From: Psychrobacter sp. UBA3483
GTDB lineage: Bacteria > Pseudomonadota > Gammaproteobacteria > Pseudomonadales > Moraxellaceae
NCBI RefSeq assembly: GCF_002377905.1
Contig: NZ_DFQS01000070.1
Span: 1-32,500, forward strand
Length of the DNA stretch: 32,500 nt
Direction: 5' to 3'
Positions 25,668 through 32,500 of this stretch are shown piece by piece. Below the pieces are notes generated by a model. It worked only from the letters and a program-made list of their open reading frames with translations. It was not told the DNA's origin and did no database searches. The position numbers and the translations under genes were made by a program. Position 1 is the stretch's first letter. Each line of letters begins with the position of its first letter.

Positions 25668-26405
25668 TTACATATTTTGAATCTTTTCACGTAAGGCCGG
25701 TAGATGGCGGCGGCTGACTGCTAGGGTTTCATCAATACCTTTAAAGTGCAGCTGAAACTGTCCTGCATCGAGTGTTTCTAAAAAGTCTAGATATTTAATA
25801 TTGATAATGGCGTTGCGATGGACGCGAAACAATTTGCCTTCAAATTCTTGCTCAAGCTCTTTTAACGTATCATCAATAAGTACAATGCCATCTTTATGAC
25901 GTACTTTGACATACTTTTGATCGGCGGTAAAATAGTAGATGTCTTTGAGTTCAATCAGCTCTACGCCGCGATGGGTACGCGCGACGATATGTTCGCGCAC
26001 TGGACGAGCGGTTGGATTCTCAAGTTTTCGAATCTCGTTTAATTGCGCCGCATTAAGATTAGTAGCTTTTTTTAGCGCTTCTAATAATTCATCTTTATTG
26101 GCAGGTTTTAACAGATAACCGATCGCATTGGCTTTGAGCGCCGCGATTGCATAATGGTCATACGCCGTGACAAATATAATGGCGGGTGGATGGTTTAGCT
26201 TTGCAAGCTCTTGCGCGCACTCCACGCCATCCATCTCAGGCATGCGAATATCGAGCAATATAATGTCTGGCTGCTCAGATTTTACGGCGATAATGGCCTC
26301 AATGCCGGTTTTAGCTTGGGCAACCACCTCATGACCGGACTCTTTAACTATTCTAACCAAACGCTCGCGAGCTAAGGGCTCATCATCACAAACAACAATC
26401 CGCAT
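25668..26405 (-). CDS. algR: LytTR-family response regulator, AlgR-like
   Basis: 245 residues. The N-terminal receiver domain (about 1-120) has the acidic pair CDDEP at 6-10, the phospho-acceptor D52 in LLDIRMPEMDG, a threonine in FVTAYDHYA, and LLKPANKDELLEAL. The C-terminal LytTR DNA-binding domain (about 138-240) includes HIVARTHRGVELIELKDIYYF and KLFRVHRNAIINIKYL. A strong AAAGGAG site precedes the ATG. In pseudomonads the same order argH-algZ-algR-hemC-hemD is found, and AlgR there controls type IV pili and alginate; the targets in this organism are unknown. It is probably the partner of the adjacent histidine kinase. Confidence 0.92.
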   Translation of the reverse strand: MRIVVCDDEPLARERLVRIVKESGHEVVAQAKTGIEAIIAVKSEQPDIILLDIRMPEMDGVECAQELAKLNHPPAIIFVTAYDHYAIAALKANAIGYLLKPANKDELLEALKKATNLNAAQLNEIRKLENPTARPVREHIVARTHRGVELIELKDIYYFTADQKYVKVRHKDGIVLIDDTLKELEQEFEGKLFRVHRNAIINIKYLDFLETLDAGQFQLHFKGIDETLAVSRRHLPALREKIQNM

Positions 26406-26675
26406 CCAAACTCCTTTATAAGTGCCTACTTAGAAATCTTTTAAAGTATTAACAGCCTATCAATATGTAACACTCATCCCTTAGTAAGAATGCAGCTCCC
26501 TACTTAAGTTATAAACCAACTGCCGCACTTGTGCAAGCCACGAATCAAACTTTGACATTTAAATGCTTTAGCGGTGCATCACACTCTAGACGGTGCAATA
26601 AATATGCCACGATAAATGCTTGGCGATAATTGGCTCATGCATAGCAACTAGAGCAAATGTTTTAAAGAGGAAGAA

Positions 26676-27722
26676 TTATAAACTGACATCTTGCAGCGGA
26701 TAGCTAATATTAGTAAGAATTTGTTTATTCGTTATGCTGCTTTGGATGTCGGCACTTTGACCAAAATAGGCCCGCAGGCGCTGTGCTTGAATAGTAAAGT
26801 CCATATGTTGGCGTAAGTCATGGTTAATCATTAAGGTTTTTTTCGGCAGCTGCACGCTAATAGTAATGTCAACCCGATGCTGCAACCAAGTAACTTTAAT
26901 ATCAATATAAATGGTCTCAGTCGTCATCCTAATGACGTTCACTAGCATTTTTTCAATCACGCTTTGTAAGGTTAACGCGGTAATCACCATGTCATACATC
27001 ACGTCTTCTTTTGGCAGCTGCCAGCTGACTACCAATTTATCCGCCAAGCGGATAGATTCAATGGCCAAATAATGCTCACACAGGGCAATCTCTTCTTCAA
27101 AGCTGATCTCACGCGCGCCATTAAAGCTGGCACGAAATAGCGCTGAGACGTGCTGCAATAAAACAGCGGCGCGCTGCGGCTCAGATTCAATCAGCGACAT
27201 CAAGGTATTGATAGTGTTAAAAAAGAAATGCGGCGCAAGGCGAGCTTTTAACACATCATTTTGGGCGCTCAATTTTTGCTCAAAGGAGTGCTTCAGCGCA
27301 TTCAGCTCACGATAACGGCGTAAAAAAAACAGTAAGGTGGCAACGGTAAATCCGGCGGCAATCACCGTATTAAAAACAATGATTGAGATAAAGTCTGCCA
27401 AGCTATAGTCAAACCAGCCAGCATTTATCATAATTAATAAGACTAACGCGACAGTCACTGCTGTGGCTGTGGTCAAAATGAGCAAAGTATAGAGACTGAC
27501 AGTCGCTACACGTAAGCCTTTAAAGACTGGACGTAGATAATCGATCAGATAAAAAGAAGGAATCAAAGCCAAGCTGGTTTGAATAAATCTTGCCATAAAC
27601 TTGATGATAAACTGCGTTTCATTGACCACGCTATGCCGATCGACGATTGCCACAAATAGCGACCAAAAAAAGATTGCTAGCAGCCATTGCCAAGGCTTCA
27701 TCATCTCCATGAGCTTGGGCAT
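26676..27722 (-). CDS. algZ: LytS-type sensor histidine kinase, AlgZ/FimS-like, degenerate ATPase
   Basis: Predicted inner-membrane sensor of 348 residues from ATG 27722 (MPKLMEMMKPWQWLL; a GAG lies 6 bases upstream). Four hydrophobic segments are at about 10-27, 45-62, 72-99 and 112-133. The His_kinase domain (PF06580-like) has RLAPHFFFNTINTLMSLIES with the phospho-histidine at H165. In normal kinases the next block reads P-L-V-E-N-A-x-K-H-G; here it reads LQSVIEKMLVNVIR, without the N-box asparagine, and no G-box glycines are visible. P. aeruginosa FimS is also atypical there. An in-frame TTG at 27827 would extend it over the argH start and is unlikely. It is divergent from argH by 86 bases and is the presumed partner of algR. 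Confidence 0.85.
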   Translation of the reverse strand: MPKLMEMMKPWQWLLAIFFWSLFVAIVDRHSVVNETQFIIKFMARFIQTSLALIPSFYLIDYLRPVFKGLRVATVSLYTLLILTTATAVTVALVLLIMINAGWFDYSLADFISIIVFNTVIAAGFTVATLLFFLRRYRELNALKHSFEQKLSAQNDVLKARLAPHFFFNTINTLMSLIESEPQRAAVLLQHVSALFRASFNGAREISFEEEIALCEHYLAIESIRLADKLVVSWQLPKEDVMYDMVITALTLQSVIEKMLVNVIRMTTETIYIDIKVTWLQHRVDITISVQLPKKTLMINHDLRQHMDFTIQAQRLRAYFGQSADIQSSITNKQILTNISYPLQDVSL

Positions 27723-27764
27723 AAAAAACTCTAAGCGCTCCGCTAGTAAGGCAACCTCATCATT

Positions 27765-27773
27765 TGCTATACT
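27765..27773 (+). promoter_or_regulatory. Possible extended -10 promoter of argH
   Basis: TTTGCTATACT contains TATACT (27768-27773) with the TGn extension just upstream, about 36 bases before the argH ATG in the divergent spacer with algZ. No -35 box is apparent, as allowed for extended -10 promoters. Confidence 0.35.
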
Positions 27774-27808
27774 TGAGTTCTTATTCTCTTGACTTGTCTT
27801 GTACCGAT

Positions 27809-29314
27809 ATGAACGCCAACTCTTCAAATAGTATTAATCCTAATTCAAATAAAAATTCATCTACTTCTGATTCTAGCATAGATGCTTCTATAACCAACAC
27901 TACTGCGCCGCAAAGCGCTACGAGTGGTCAAGGTCAGCAGATGTGGGGCGGTCGCTTTAGTGAAGCGACGGACAGCTTCGTTGCCGCCTTTACCGCATCC
28001 GTCGGCTTTGACCGACGCTTTGCCCGTCATGACATTCAAGGCTCAATCGCGCATGCGACCATGCTGAAAGAATGTGGCATCTTAAGCGCTGATGACGTTG
28101 CGACCATTATCGATGGTCTACAGCAGGTGCTGCGCGAGATTGAAGCTGGTGAGTTTAACTGGTCTATTGCACTTGAAGACGTGCACATGAACGTCGAATC
28201 ACGCTTAACGGATATCGTCGGTGCGGTTGGTAAAAAACTGCATACAGGCCGTAGTCGTAACGATCAGGTTGCGACCGATATTCGTCTGTGGTTGCGTGAA
28301 GAAACCGACAATATCATCGCGCTACTAGTACGTTTGCAAAGTGGTTTATTAGATTTAGCGGAGCAGCATACCGATACCATCATGCCAGGCTTTACCCATC
28401 TGCAAACCGCGCAGCCAGTCAGCTTCGGTCATCACGTGATGGCATGGTTTGAGATGTTATATCGCGATACAGAGCGTCTGGTAGATGCGCGCCGCCGTAT
28501 CAATCAGATGCCGCTTGGTAGCGCTGCCCTTGCTGGCACAACCTTTCCGATTGATCGTACCATCACTGCCAAATTGCTAGGTTTTGAAGGTATTTGCCAA
28601 AACTCTTTAGACGCTGTCTCAGACCGTGACTTTGCCATTGAGTTTACCTCAGCGGCTTCTATCTTAATGATGCATATGTCGCGTATGAGCGAAGAGATTA
28701 TTCTATGGATGTCAGCGCAGTTTAACTTTGTGCAAATACCAGATCGCTTCTGTACTGGCTCATCTATCATGCCGCAAAAGAAAAACCCTGATGTACCAGA
28801 GTTGGTACGCGGTAAAGCGGCGCGTGTCTTTGGCCAATTGATGACGCTGCTTAGCCTGATGAAAAGTCAGCCACTTGCTTATAATAAAGACAACCAAGAA
28901 GACAAAGAGCCGCTATTTGATTGCGTTGATACCTTGACAGGCTCGCTACTCGCCTTTGCAGATATGCTGCCGAACATCACCCCAAATAAAGAAAATATGC
29001 GCGCCGCCACCATGAAAGGCTATGCAACTGCGACCGATTTGGCTGATTATTTGGTTCGACGCGGTGTTGCTTTCCGTGATGCCCATGAAGTGGTCGGTAA
29101 TGCCGTTGCTTTGGGTATTCGCGAGGGCGTTGATTTGAGCGATTTGTCATTGGCGCAGTTGCAGCAGTTTAGCGATGCGATTGGCGATGATGTTTTTGAC
29201 TATCTAACGCTAGAAGGCTCATTGGCCGCTCGTGACCATTTAGGCGGTACCGCGCCAAATCAAGTCAAACAGGCAGTGGTTAATGGACGTGCGCGCCTAA
29301 AAGCGTTTGCTTAA
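27809..29314 (+). CDS. argH: Argininosuccinate lyase
   Basis: Splits argininosuccinate to arginine and fumarate, the last arginine step; cytoplasmic tetramer of the fumarase superfamily. Conserved blocks are intact: MWGGRFSEATDSFV, VHMNVESRL, HTGRSRNDQV, GFTHLQTAQPVSFGHH and the mobile catalytic loop TGSSIMPQKKNPD at residues 316-328. The first ATG gives 501 residues with a 44-residue Ser/Asn/Thr-rich N-terminal extension lacking homology to the enzyme core. An ATG at 27941 (MWGGRF) with AAGG 7 bases upstream gives 458 residues, close to the 457 of E. coli. Which start is used is open; Psychrobacter relatives, as I recall, also carry such tails. A terminator follows. Confidence 0.95.
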   Translation: MNANSSNSINPNSNKNSSTSDSSIDASITNTTAPQSATSGQGQQMWGGRFSEATDSFVAAFTASVGFDRRFARHDIQGSIAHATMLKECGILSADDVATIIDGLQQVLREIEAGEFNWSIALEDVHMNVESRLTDIVGAVGKKLHTGRSRNDQVATDIRLWLREETDNIIALLVRLQSGLLDLAEQHTDTIMPGFTHLQTAQPVSFGHHVMAWFEMLYRDTERLVDARRRINQMPLGSAALAGTTFPIDRTITAKLLGFEGICQNSLDAVSDRDFAIEFTSAASILMMHMSRMSEEIILWMSAQFNFVQIPDRFCTGSSIMPQKKNPDVPELVRGKAARVFGQLMTLLSLMKSQPLAYNKDNQEDKEPLFDCVDTLTGSLLAFADMLPNITPNKENMRAATMKGYATATDLADYLVRRGVAFRDAHEVVGNAVALGIREGVDLSDLSLAQLQQFSDAIGDDVFDYLTLEGSLAARDHLGGTAPNQVKQAVVNGRARLKAFA

Positions 29315-29374
29315 AAGCCTTGTTAAAGCTGAAGCTAGCAATAAAACTGTGCTTTAAAACCAGCGCTTTTCTCT

Positions 29375-29403
29375 AACACCCGCCATTGCGCGGGTGTTTT
29401 TTT
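29375..29403 (+). terminator. Rho-independent terminator after argH
   Basis: AACACCCGC and GCGGGTGTT pair around CATTGC, followed by a T-run into 29403. It lies 60 bases after the argH stop. Confidence 0.92.
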
Positions 29404-29538
29404 GCCAGCATTAGATAGATTTGATGTTACCTTCTCTACACCTGATACGCTTTGCTAAATCGTGCAAGCGCGTTATGATAGATGAATACCAATATTCGAG
29501 ACAATAATTTAATACCACTAATTAATGAGGATTGCCTG

Positions 29539-29829
29539 ATGACTGAGACTTTTAATCCACAAGCCAATACCGTTTTTTGCCGCAAATATAAGCAAGAATT
29601 GCCAAAAATGCCGCATCCGCCATTTCCTAATAAAAAAGGTCAAGAGCTACAAGAAACCGTCTCTGACAAAGCTTGGAAAGAATGGCTTGAGCAGCAAACC
29701 ATGCTGATTAACGAAAACCATCTCAGCATGATGGACCCTGAAGCCAAAAAGTTCTTAACCGAGCAACGCGAGAAGTTTTTGGACAACGAAGACTATGAGC
29801 GCGCGCAGGGCTGGACACCAGAAAAATAA
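29539..29829 (+). CDS. yggX: Probable Fe(2+)-trafficking protein
   Basis: Small cytoplasmic protein tied to iron handling and protection of Fe-S clusters from oxidative damage in enteric bacteria. The 96-residue product matches E. coli YggX (91) in order: TVFCRKYKQEL with the conserved C14, a DKAWKEWLEQQTMLINENHL block, then LSMMDPEAKKFLTEQREKFL and a C-terminal GWTPEK. The start is chosen at ATG 29539 because GAGGA lies 7 bases ahead of it; an upstream in-frame ATG at 29482 adds 19 residues without a ribosome site. Monocistronic between the argH terminator and the thiC leader. Confidence 0.94.
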   Translation: MTETFNPQANTVFCRKYKQELPKMPHPPFPNKKGQELQETVSDKAWKEWLEQQTMLINENHLSMMDPEAKKFLTEQREKFLDNEDYERAQGWTPEK

Positions 29830-29913
29830 TACGCATGATGATGGTTAGTAATTGAAAAAACTGTCATTGTTTAAAAGACAGTGATTACATTAATGACATC
29901 AAAATTGCCTCTC

Positions 29914-29962
29914 TACTAACAAACGGCAAATGACTAGGCAGCAACCCTATAGTTTGTTAGTA
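29914..29962. repeat. 11-bp perfect inverted repeat upstream of the TPP riboswitch
   Basis: TACTAACAAAC (29914-29924) and GTTTGTTAGTA (29952-29962) flank a 27-base spacer. The right arm overlaps a possible -10 TATAGT (29948-29953) of the thiC transcript. No -35 is clear. It could be an operator or a structure; function unknown. Confidence 0.45.
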
Positions 29963-29984
29963 TGAGACTGATTTACAACACTGA

Positions 29985-30093
29985 CAGACTCGGGGTGCGG
30001 TGTACGACAAGCTTAGTTTATAAGGTTGTCATACATTCGCTGAGAGATCACCCGCCGAACCTGATGCGGTTAGTACCGACGCAGGGAAGTCTT
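29985..30093 (+). ncRNA. TPP riboswitch (THI element)
   Basis: Binds thiamine pyrophosphate and represses downstream thiamine genes. It contains the conserved blocks GGGGTGC (29992-29998), CTGAGA (30040-30045), ACCC (30049-30052), GAACCTGAT (30057-30065) and GACGCAGGGA (30078-30087). P1 is closed by AGACT (29986-29990) and AGTCT (30088-30092). A P3 extension of about 40 bases separates the first two blocks. No Rho-independent terminator is apparent before thiC, so control may act at translation or by Rho. The sequence AGTCTTAAGACT right after P1 could form a competing stem. Confidence 0.95.
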
Positions 30094-30127
30094 AAGACTA
30101 TGTTTTATATACAAAGGGCGCGCAGAA

Positions 30128-30220
30128 ATGCCTTTTTTATTATTGCTGATACTTTATATGCTAGCGTTTTTACGCGGCTATGAGGCAAGCAATAAAAAGC
30201 GGCGCCTACCAATCATTTAA
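30128..30220 (+). CDS. Putative 30-residue membrane micro-ORF in the thiC leader
   Basis: ATG at 30128 opens a frame ending in TAA at 30218-30220. The product starts MPFLLLLILYMLAFLRGY, a hydrophobic helix of about 16 residues, and ends EASNKKRRLPII with a basic cluster, the usual cytoplasmic-side charge of a single-pass protein. AAAGGG lies about 9 bases upstream. It sits 35 bases after the riboswitch and 149 bases before thiC, so it would come under the same thiamine control. No known family is recognised. It may be a real small protein or a leader peptide, or chance in AT-rich sequence; I favour a real candidate because of its composition and placement. Confidence 0.4.
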   Translation: MPFLLLLILYMLAFLRGYEASNKKRRLPII

Positions 30221-30368
30221 CAACCGCATTAGATTCATTTTCAATGAAAGTTGAATTTAAGAATAGTGCACGTTTTTGATGATTGAATTTGTCTATGTTG
30301 CATCGTCTTGCCCCCGCAGCTACTGGCGGTGTTGCTTTTATTCAAAAACCAACACGCTAGGACAGCAT

Positions 30369-32435
30369 ATGACTACTTCAGATTTACAAACAGCCCAAAC
30401 CCCCTCGACCCCTGTTGCTAAAACTGTCGATAAAAAAGCCGACGCCCTCAAAACGCCTGCTCACCGTACCGCCAATGATGCGCGTTTTGAAGAAGACGCC
30501 CGCGACTTACACCGCATCTTACCCGCTTCTAAAAAAGTCTATATCGGGGGCTCACGGCCCGATATCCAAGTACCGATGCGCGAGATCACCCTTGACCCTA
30601 CCCCCATACAAGGGGTAAGCGAGTCCGAATGGGAAAAAAATCCACCGTTTTACATCTATGATACCTCAGGCTTTTATACCGACCCCAATGTCGAGATTGA
30701 TTTGACCAAAGGCTTACCAAAGCTACGCGAAGGCTGGATAGCTGAGCGCGGCGATACTGAACAGTTAGACGGCTTATCAAGCGCATACGGACAAGCGCGC
30801 GCCCGTGATATCAGTACTGCTAACTTAAGATTTGCGCATATTGATAAACCACGTCGCGCCTTAGTAGGAGAGAATGTCACGCAAATGCACTACGCACGTC
30901 GCGGCATTGTTACCCCTGAAATGGAATATATCGCCATTCGTGAGACGCAAAAACAGCATGAACTGACCGATATGCGCCAACATGACGGCGAGAGCTTCGG
31001 TGCCAATACGCCAAAAATCATCACCCCTGAATTTGTGCGCAGCGAGGTCGCGGCTGGTCGCGCCATTATCCCCAATAATATTAATCACCCAGAATCTGAA
31101 CCGATGATTATCGGGCGTAACTTCTTGGTGAAAATTAACGCCAATATCGGCAATTCAGCGCTCGGCTCATCTATCGATGAAGAAGTGTCAAAAATGACCT
31201 GGGCAACGCGCTGGGGCGCCGATACTATTATGGATTTATCGACAGGCAACCATATCCATGAAACCCGTGAATGGTTGATTCGTAACTCGCCAGTGCCAAT
31301 TGGTACCGTGCCTATTTATCAAGCCTTAGAGAAAGTCGATGGCGTTGCCGAAGATTTAACTTGGGAGATTTTCCGCGATACATTGATTGAGCAAGCCGAA
31401 CAAGGCGTTGATTACTTTACCATTCACGCCGGCGTACTGCTACGTTATGTACCGCTAACCGCCAATCGCTTGACGGGCATCGTCTCGCGTGGCGGATCTA
31501 TCATGGCGCAGTGGTGCCTTGCCCATCACCAAGAAAGCTTTTTATATACCCATTTTGAAGACATCTGCGAGATTATGAAGCAGTACGATGTGGCATTTAG
31601 CTTAGGCGATGGACTGCGTCCTGGCTGTTTGCAAGATGCTAATGATGAAGCGCAGTTTGGTGAGCTGCGTACCCTTGGTGAGTTGACCAAAGTCGCTTGG
31701 AAACACGATGTACAGGTGATGATTGAAGGCCCCGGGCATGTTGCGATGAACCGCATCAAAGAAAATATGGACTTGCAGCTTGAGCTATGTGCTGACGCCC
31801 CCTTTTATACCCTAGGACCTTTGACGACTGATATCGCTCCCGGTTATGACCATATCACCAGCGCCATTGGCGCGGCGATGATTGGCTGGTTTGGTACGGC
31901 AATGCTTTGCTATGTGACGCCAAAAGAGCATTTAGGTCTGCCAAATAAAAAGGACGTCAAAGACGGCATTATCACTTATAAAATTGCTGCTCATGCTGCT
32001 GACCTTGCTAAAGGTCATCCGGGTGCACAGGCGCGTGATAATGCTTTGTCCAAAGCCCGTTTTGAGTTCCGCTGGGATGATCAGTTTAATCTGGCCCTTG
32101 ATCCTGATACCGCGCGTGAATATCATGACGAAACCTTGCCAAAAGACGCCCATAAATCGGCGCACTTTTGCTCGATGTGTGGACCAAAGTTTTGCTCAAT
32201 GAAAATCACCCAAAACGTGCGTGAATATGCAGCAGGATTAGATAAAGATGCCGCTAATAAACAAGTCACCCCGCATACGGGCGATTTAACTAATGCAGGT
32301 CATGTCATCAAAGAAGTGGATACTGAGCTGGTTGGACAAGTAGGCGAAGCCAGCCTCGATGAGATTCATAAAGGTATGGCAGAAATGAGCGAAAAATATC
32401 ATAAAGAAGGTCGTCAGCTATATAAAGAAGTTTAA
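30369..32435 (+). CDS. thiC: Phosphomethylpyrimidine synthase
   Basis: Radical-SAM enzyme that rearranges aminoimidazole ribotide to the HMP-phosphate half of thiamine. The N-terminal ThiC-associated part (SRPDIQVPMREI, GLPKLREGWIAERGDTE) precedes the catalytic barrel with MHYARRGIVTPEMEYIA, NIGNSALGSS, MTWATRWGADTIMDLSTG, SLGDGLRPGC and EGPGHV. The C-terminal cluster motif CSMCGPKFC holds C601, C604 and C609 of the 4Fe-4S cluster. Length is 688 residues. The start at 30369 has AGGA 6 bases upstream; an in-frame ATG at 30276 would add 31 unrelated residues. The TPP riboswitch upstream supports the role. Confidence 0.97.
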   Translation: MTTSDLQTAQTPSTPVAKTVDKKADALKTPAHRTANDARFEEDARDLHRILPASKKVYIGGSRPDIQVPMREITLDPTPIQGVSESEWEKNPPFYIYDTSGFYTDPNVEIDLTKGLPKLREGWIAERGDTEQLDGLSSAYGQARARDISTANLRFAHIDKPRRALVGENVTQMHYARRGIVTPEMEYIAIRETQKQHELTDMRQHDGESFGANTPKIITPEFVRSEVAAGRAIIPNNINHPESEPMIIGRNFLVKINANIGNSALGSSIDEEVSKMTWATRWGADTIMDLSTGNHIHETREWLIRNSPVPIGTVPIYQALEKVDGVAEDLTWEIFRDTLIEQAEQGVDYFTIHAGVLLRYVPLTANRLTGIVSRGGSIMAQWCLAHHQESFLYTHFEDICEIMKQYDVAFSLGDGLRPGCLQDANDEAQFGELRTLGELTKVAWKHDVQVMIEGPGHVAMNRIKENMDLQLELCADAPFYTLGPLTTDIAPGYDHITSAIGAAMIGWFGTAMLCYVTPKEHLGLPNKKDVKDGIITYKIAAHAADLAKGHPGAQARDNALSKARFEFRWDDQFNLALDPDTAREYHDETLPKDAHKSAHFCSMCGPKFCSMKITQNVREYAAGLDKDAANKQVTPHTGDLTNAGHVIKEVDTELVGQVGEASLDEIHKGMAEMSEKYHKEGRQLYKEV

Positions 32436-32478
32436 CCACTTAGCATTAACCTTTAACTTATAAAAAAGCGCTACTCAT

Positions 32479-32500
32479 TGAACTGACCCCCATAAGTTGG
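32479..32500 (+). mobile_element. Probable IS3-family (IS150-group) terminal inverted repeat
   Basis: TGAACTGACCCCCATAAGTTGG begins with the TG characteristic of this family and resembles the TG-A/T-ACTG-x-CCCC...GTTGGAC ends of IS150-group elements as I remember them. It lies 43 bases after the thiC stop and runs to the window edge, so the transposase cannot be seen. The preceding AAAAAAGCGC could be the first arm of a thiC terminator cut by the insertion. Confidence 0.5.

Noticed and set aside
29962..30183. 73-codon plus-strand frame
   Set aside because: It runs through the conserved TPP riboswitch blocks, which are RNA structure, not protein.
1..32500. CRISPR arrays, tRNA or rRNA genes, prophage or defence genes
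   Set aside because: No regularly spaced repeats, tRNA-like cloverleaf sequences or relevant protein motifs were seen anywhere in the window.

Overview
The window reads as a chromosomal segment of a Moraxellaceae gammaproteobacterium, most likely Psychrobacter. Basis: the order gltA / sdhC-sdhD-sdhA-sdhB / sucA-sucB-lpd-sucC-sucD, the argH | algZ-algR-hemC-hemD synteny shared with pseudomonads, the AT-leaning base composition with long AT-rich spacers, and protein wording close to Acinetobacter and Psychrobacter relatives. This assignment is from recall of families, not a database search. Almost all genes are housekeeping.

Layout. (1) 19-885: galE on the minus strand, about 50 residues short at its C-terminus. 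(2) 1007-14378, all minus: the second half of the TCA cycle in the order sdhC, sdhD, sdhA, sdhB, sucA, sucB, lpd, sucC, sucD. It is not a tight operon. Spacers of 154-940 bp separate most genes, and several hold strong hairpins. Clear terminators follow sdhB, sucB and sucD. (3) 14379-15539: a 1.16 kb divergent control region with a good Fur-box-like site, then gltA (plus) and its terminator. (4) 16908-18654, minus: a proline-poor coiled-coil lipoprotein of unknown role and a small HELTH zincin-like protein. (5) 18879-21574, plus: rarA (mgsA) and a RibB protein with a degenerate GTP cyclohydrolase II half. (6) 21722-27722, minus: acyl-CoA thioesterase, HemX-like membrane protein, hemD, hemC, then algR and algZ. 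The algR terminator lies just ahead of hemC, so haem genes and two-component genes are probably separate units. (7) 27809-32435, plus: argH, yggX, a TPP riboswitch, a 30-codon membrane micro-ORF and thiC. The last 22 bases look like the terminal inverted repeat of an IS3-family (IS150-group) insertion sequence.

How it works together. gltA, sdhCDAB and sucAB-lpd-sucCD encode citrate synthase, succinate dehydrogenase (complex II), the 2-oxoglutarate dehydrogenase complex and succinyl-CoA synthetase, which are linked steps of the oxidative TCA cycle. Fur-like sites near gltA/sdhC and upstream of sucA fit the iron demand of complex II, though this is inference. HemC and HemD make uroporphyrinogen III for haem. 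TPP, made through ThiC, is the cofactor of SucA.

No wholly new system is evident. The best candidates for undescribed biology are the micro-ORF between the TPP riboswitch and thiC, the hairpin-rich spacers of the TCA cluster, and the long gene-free spacers at 9382-10321 and 14379-15539.
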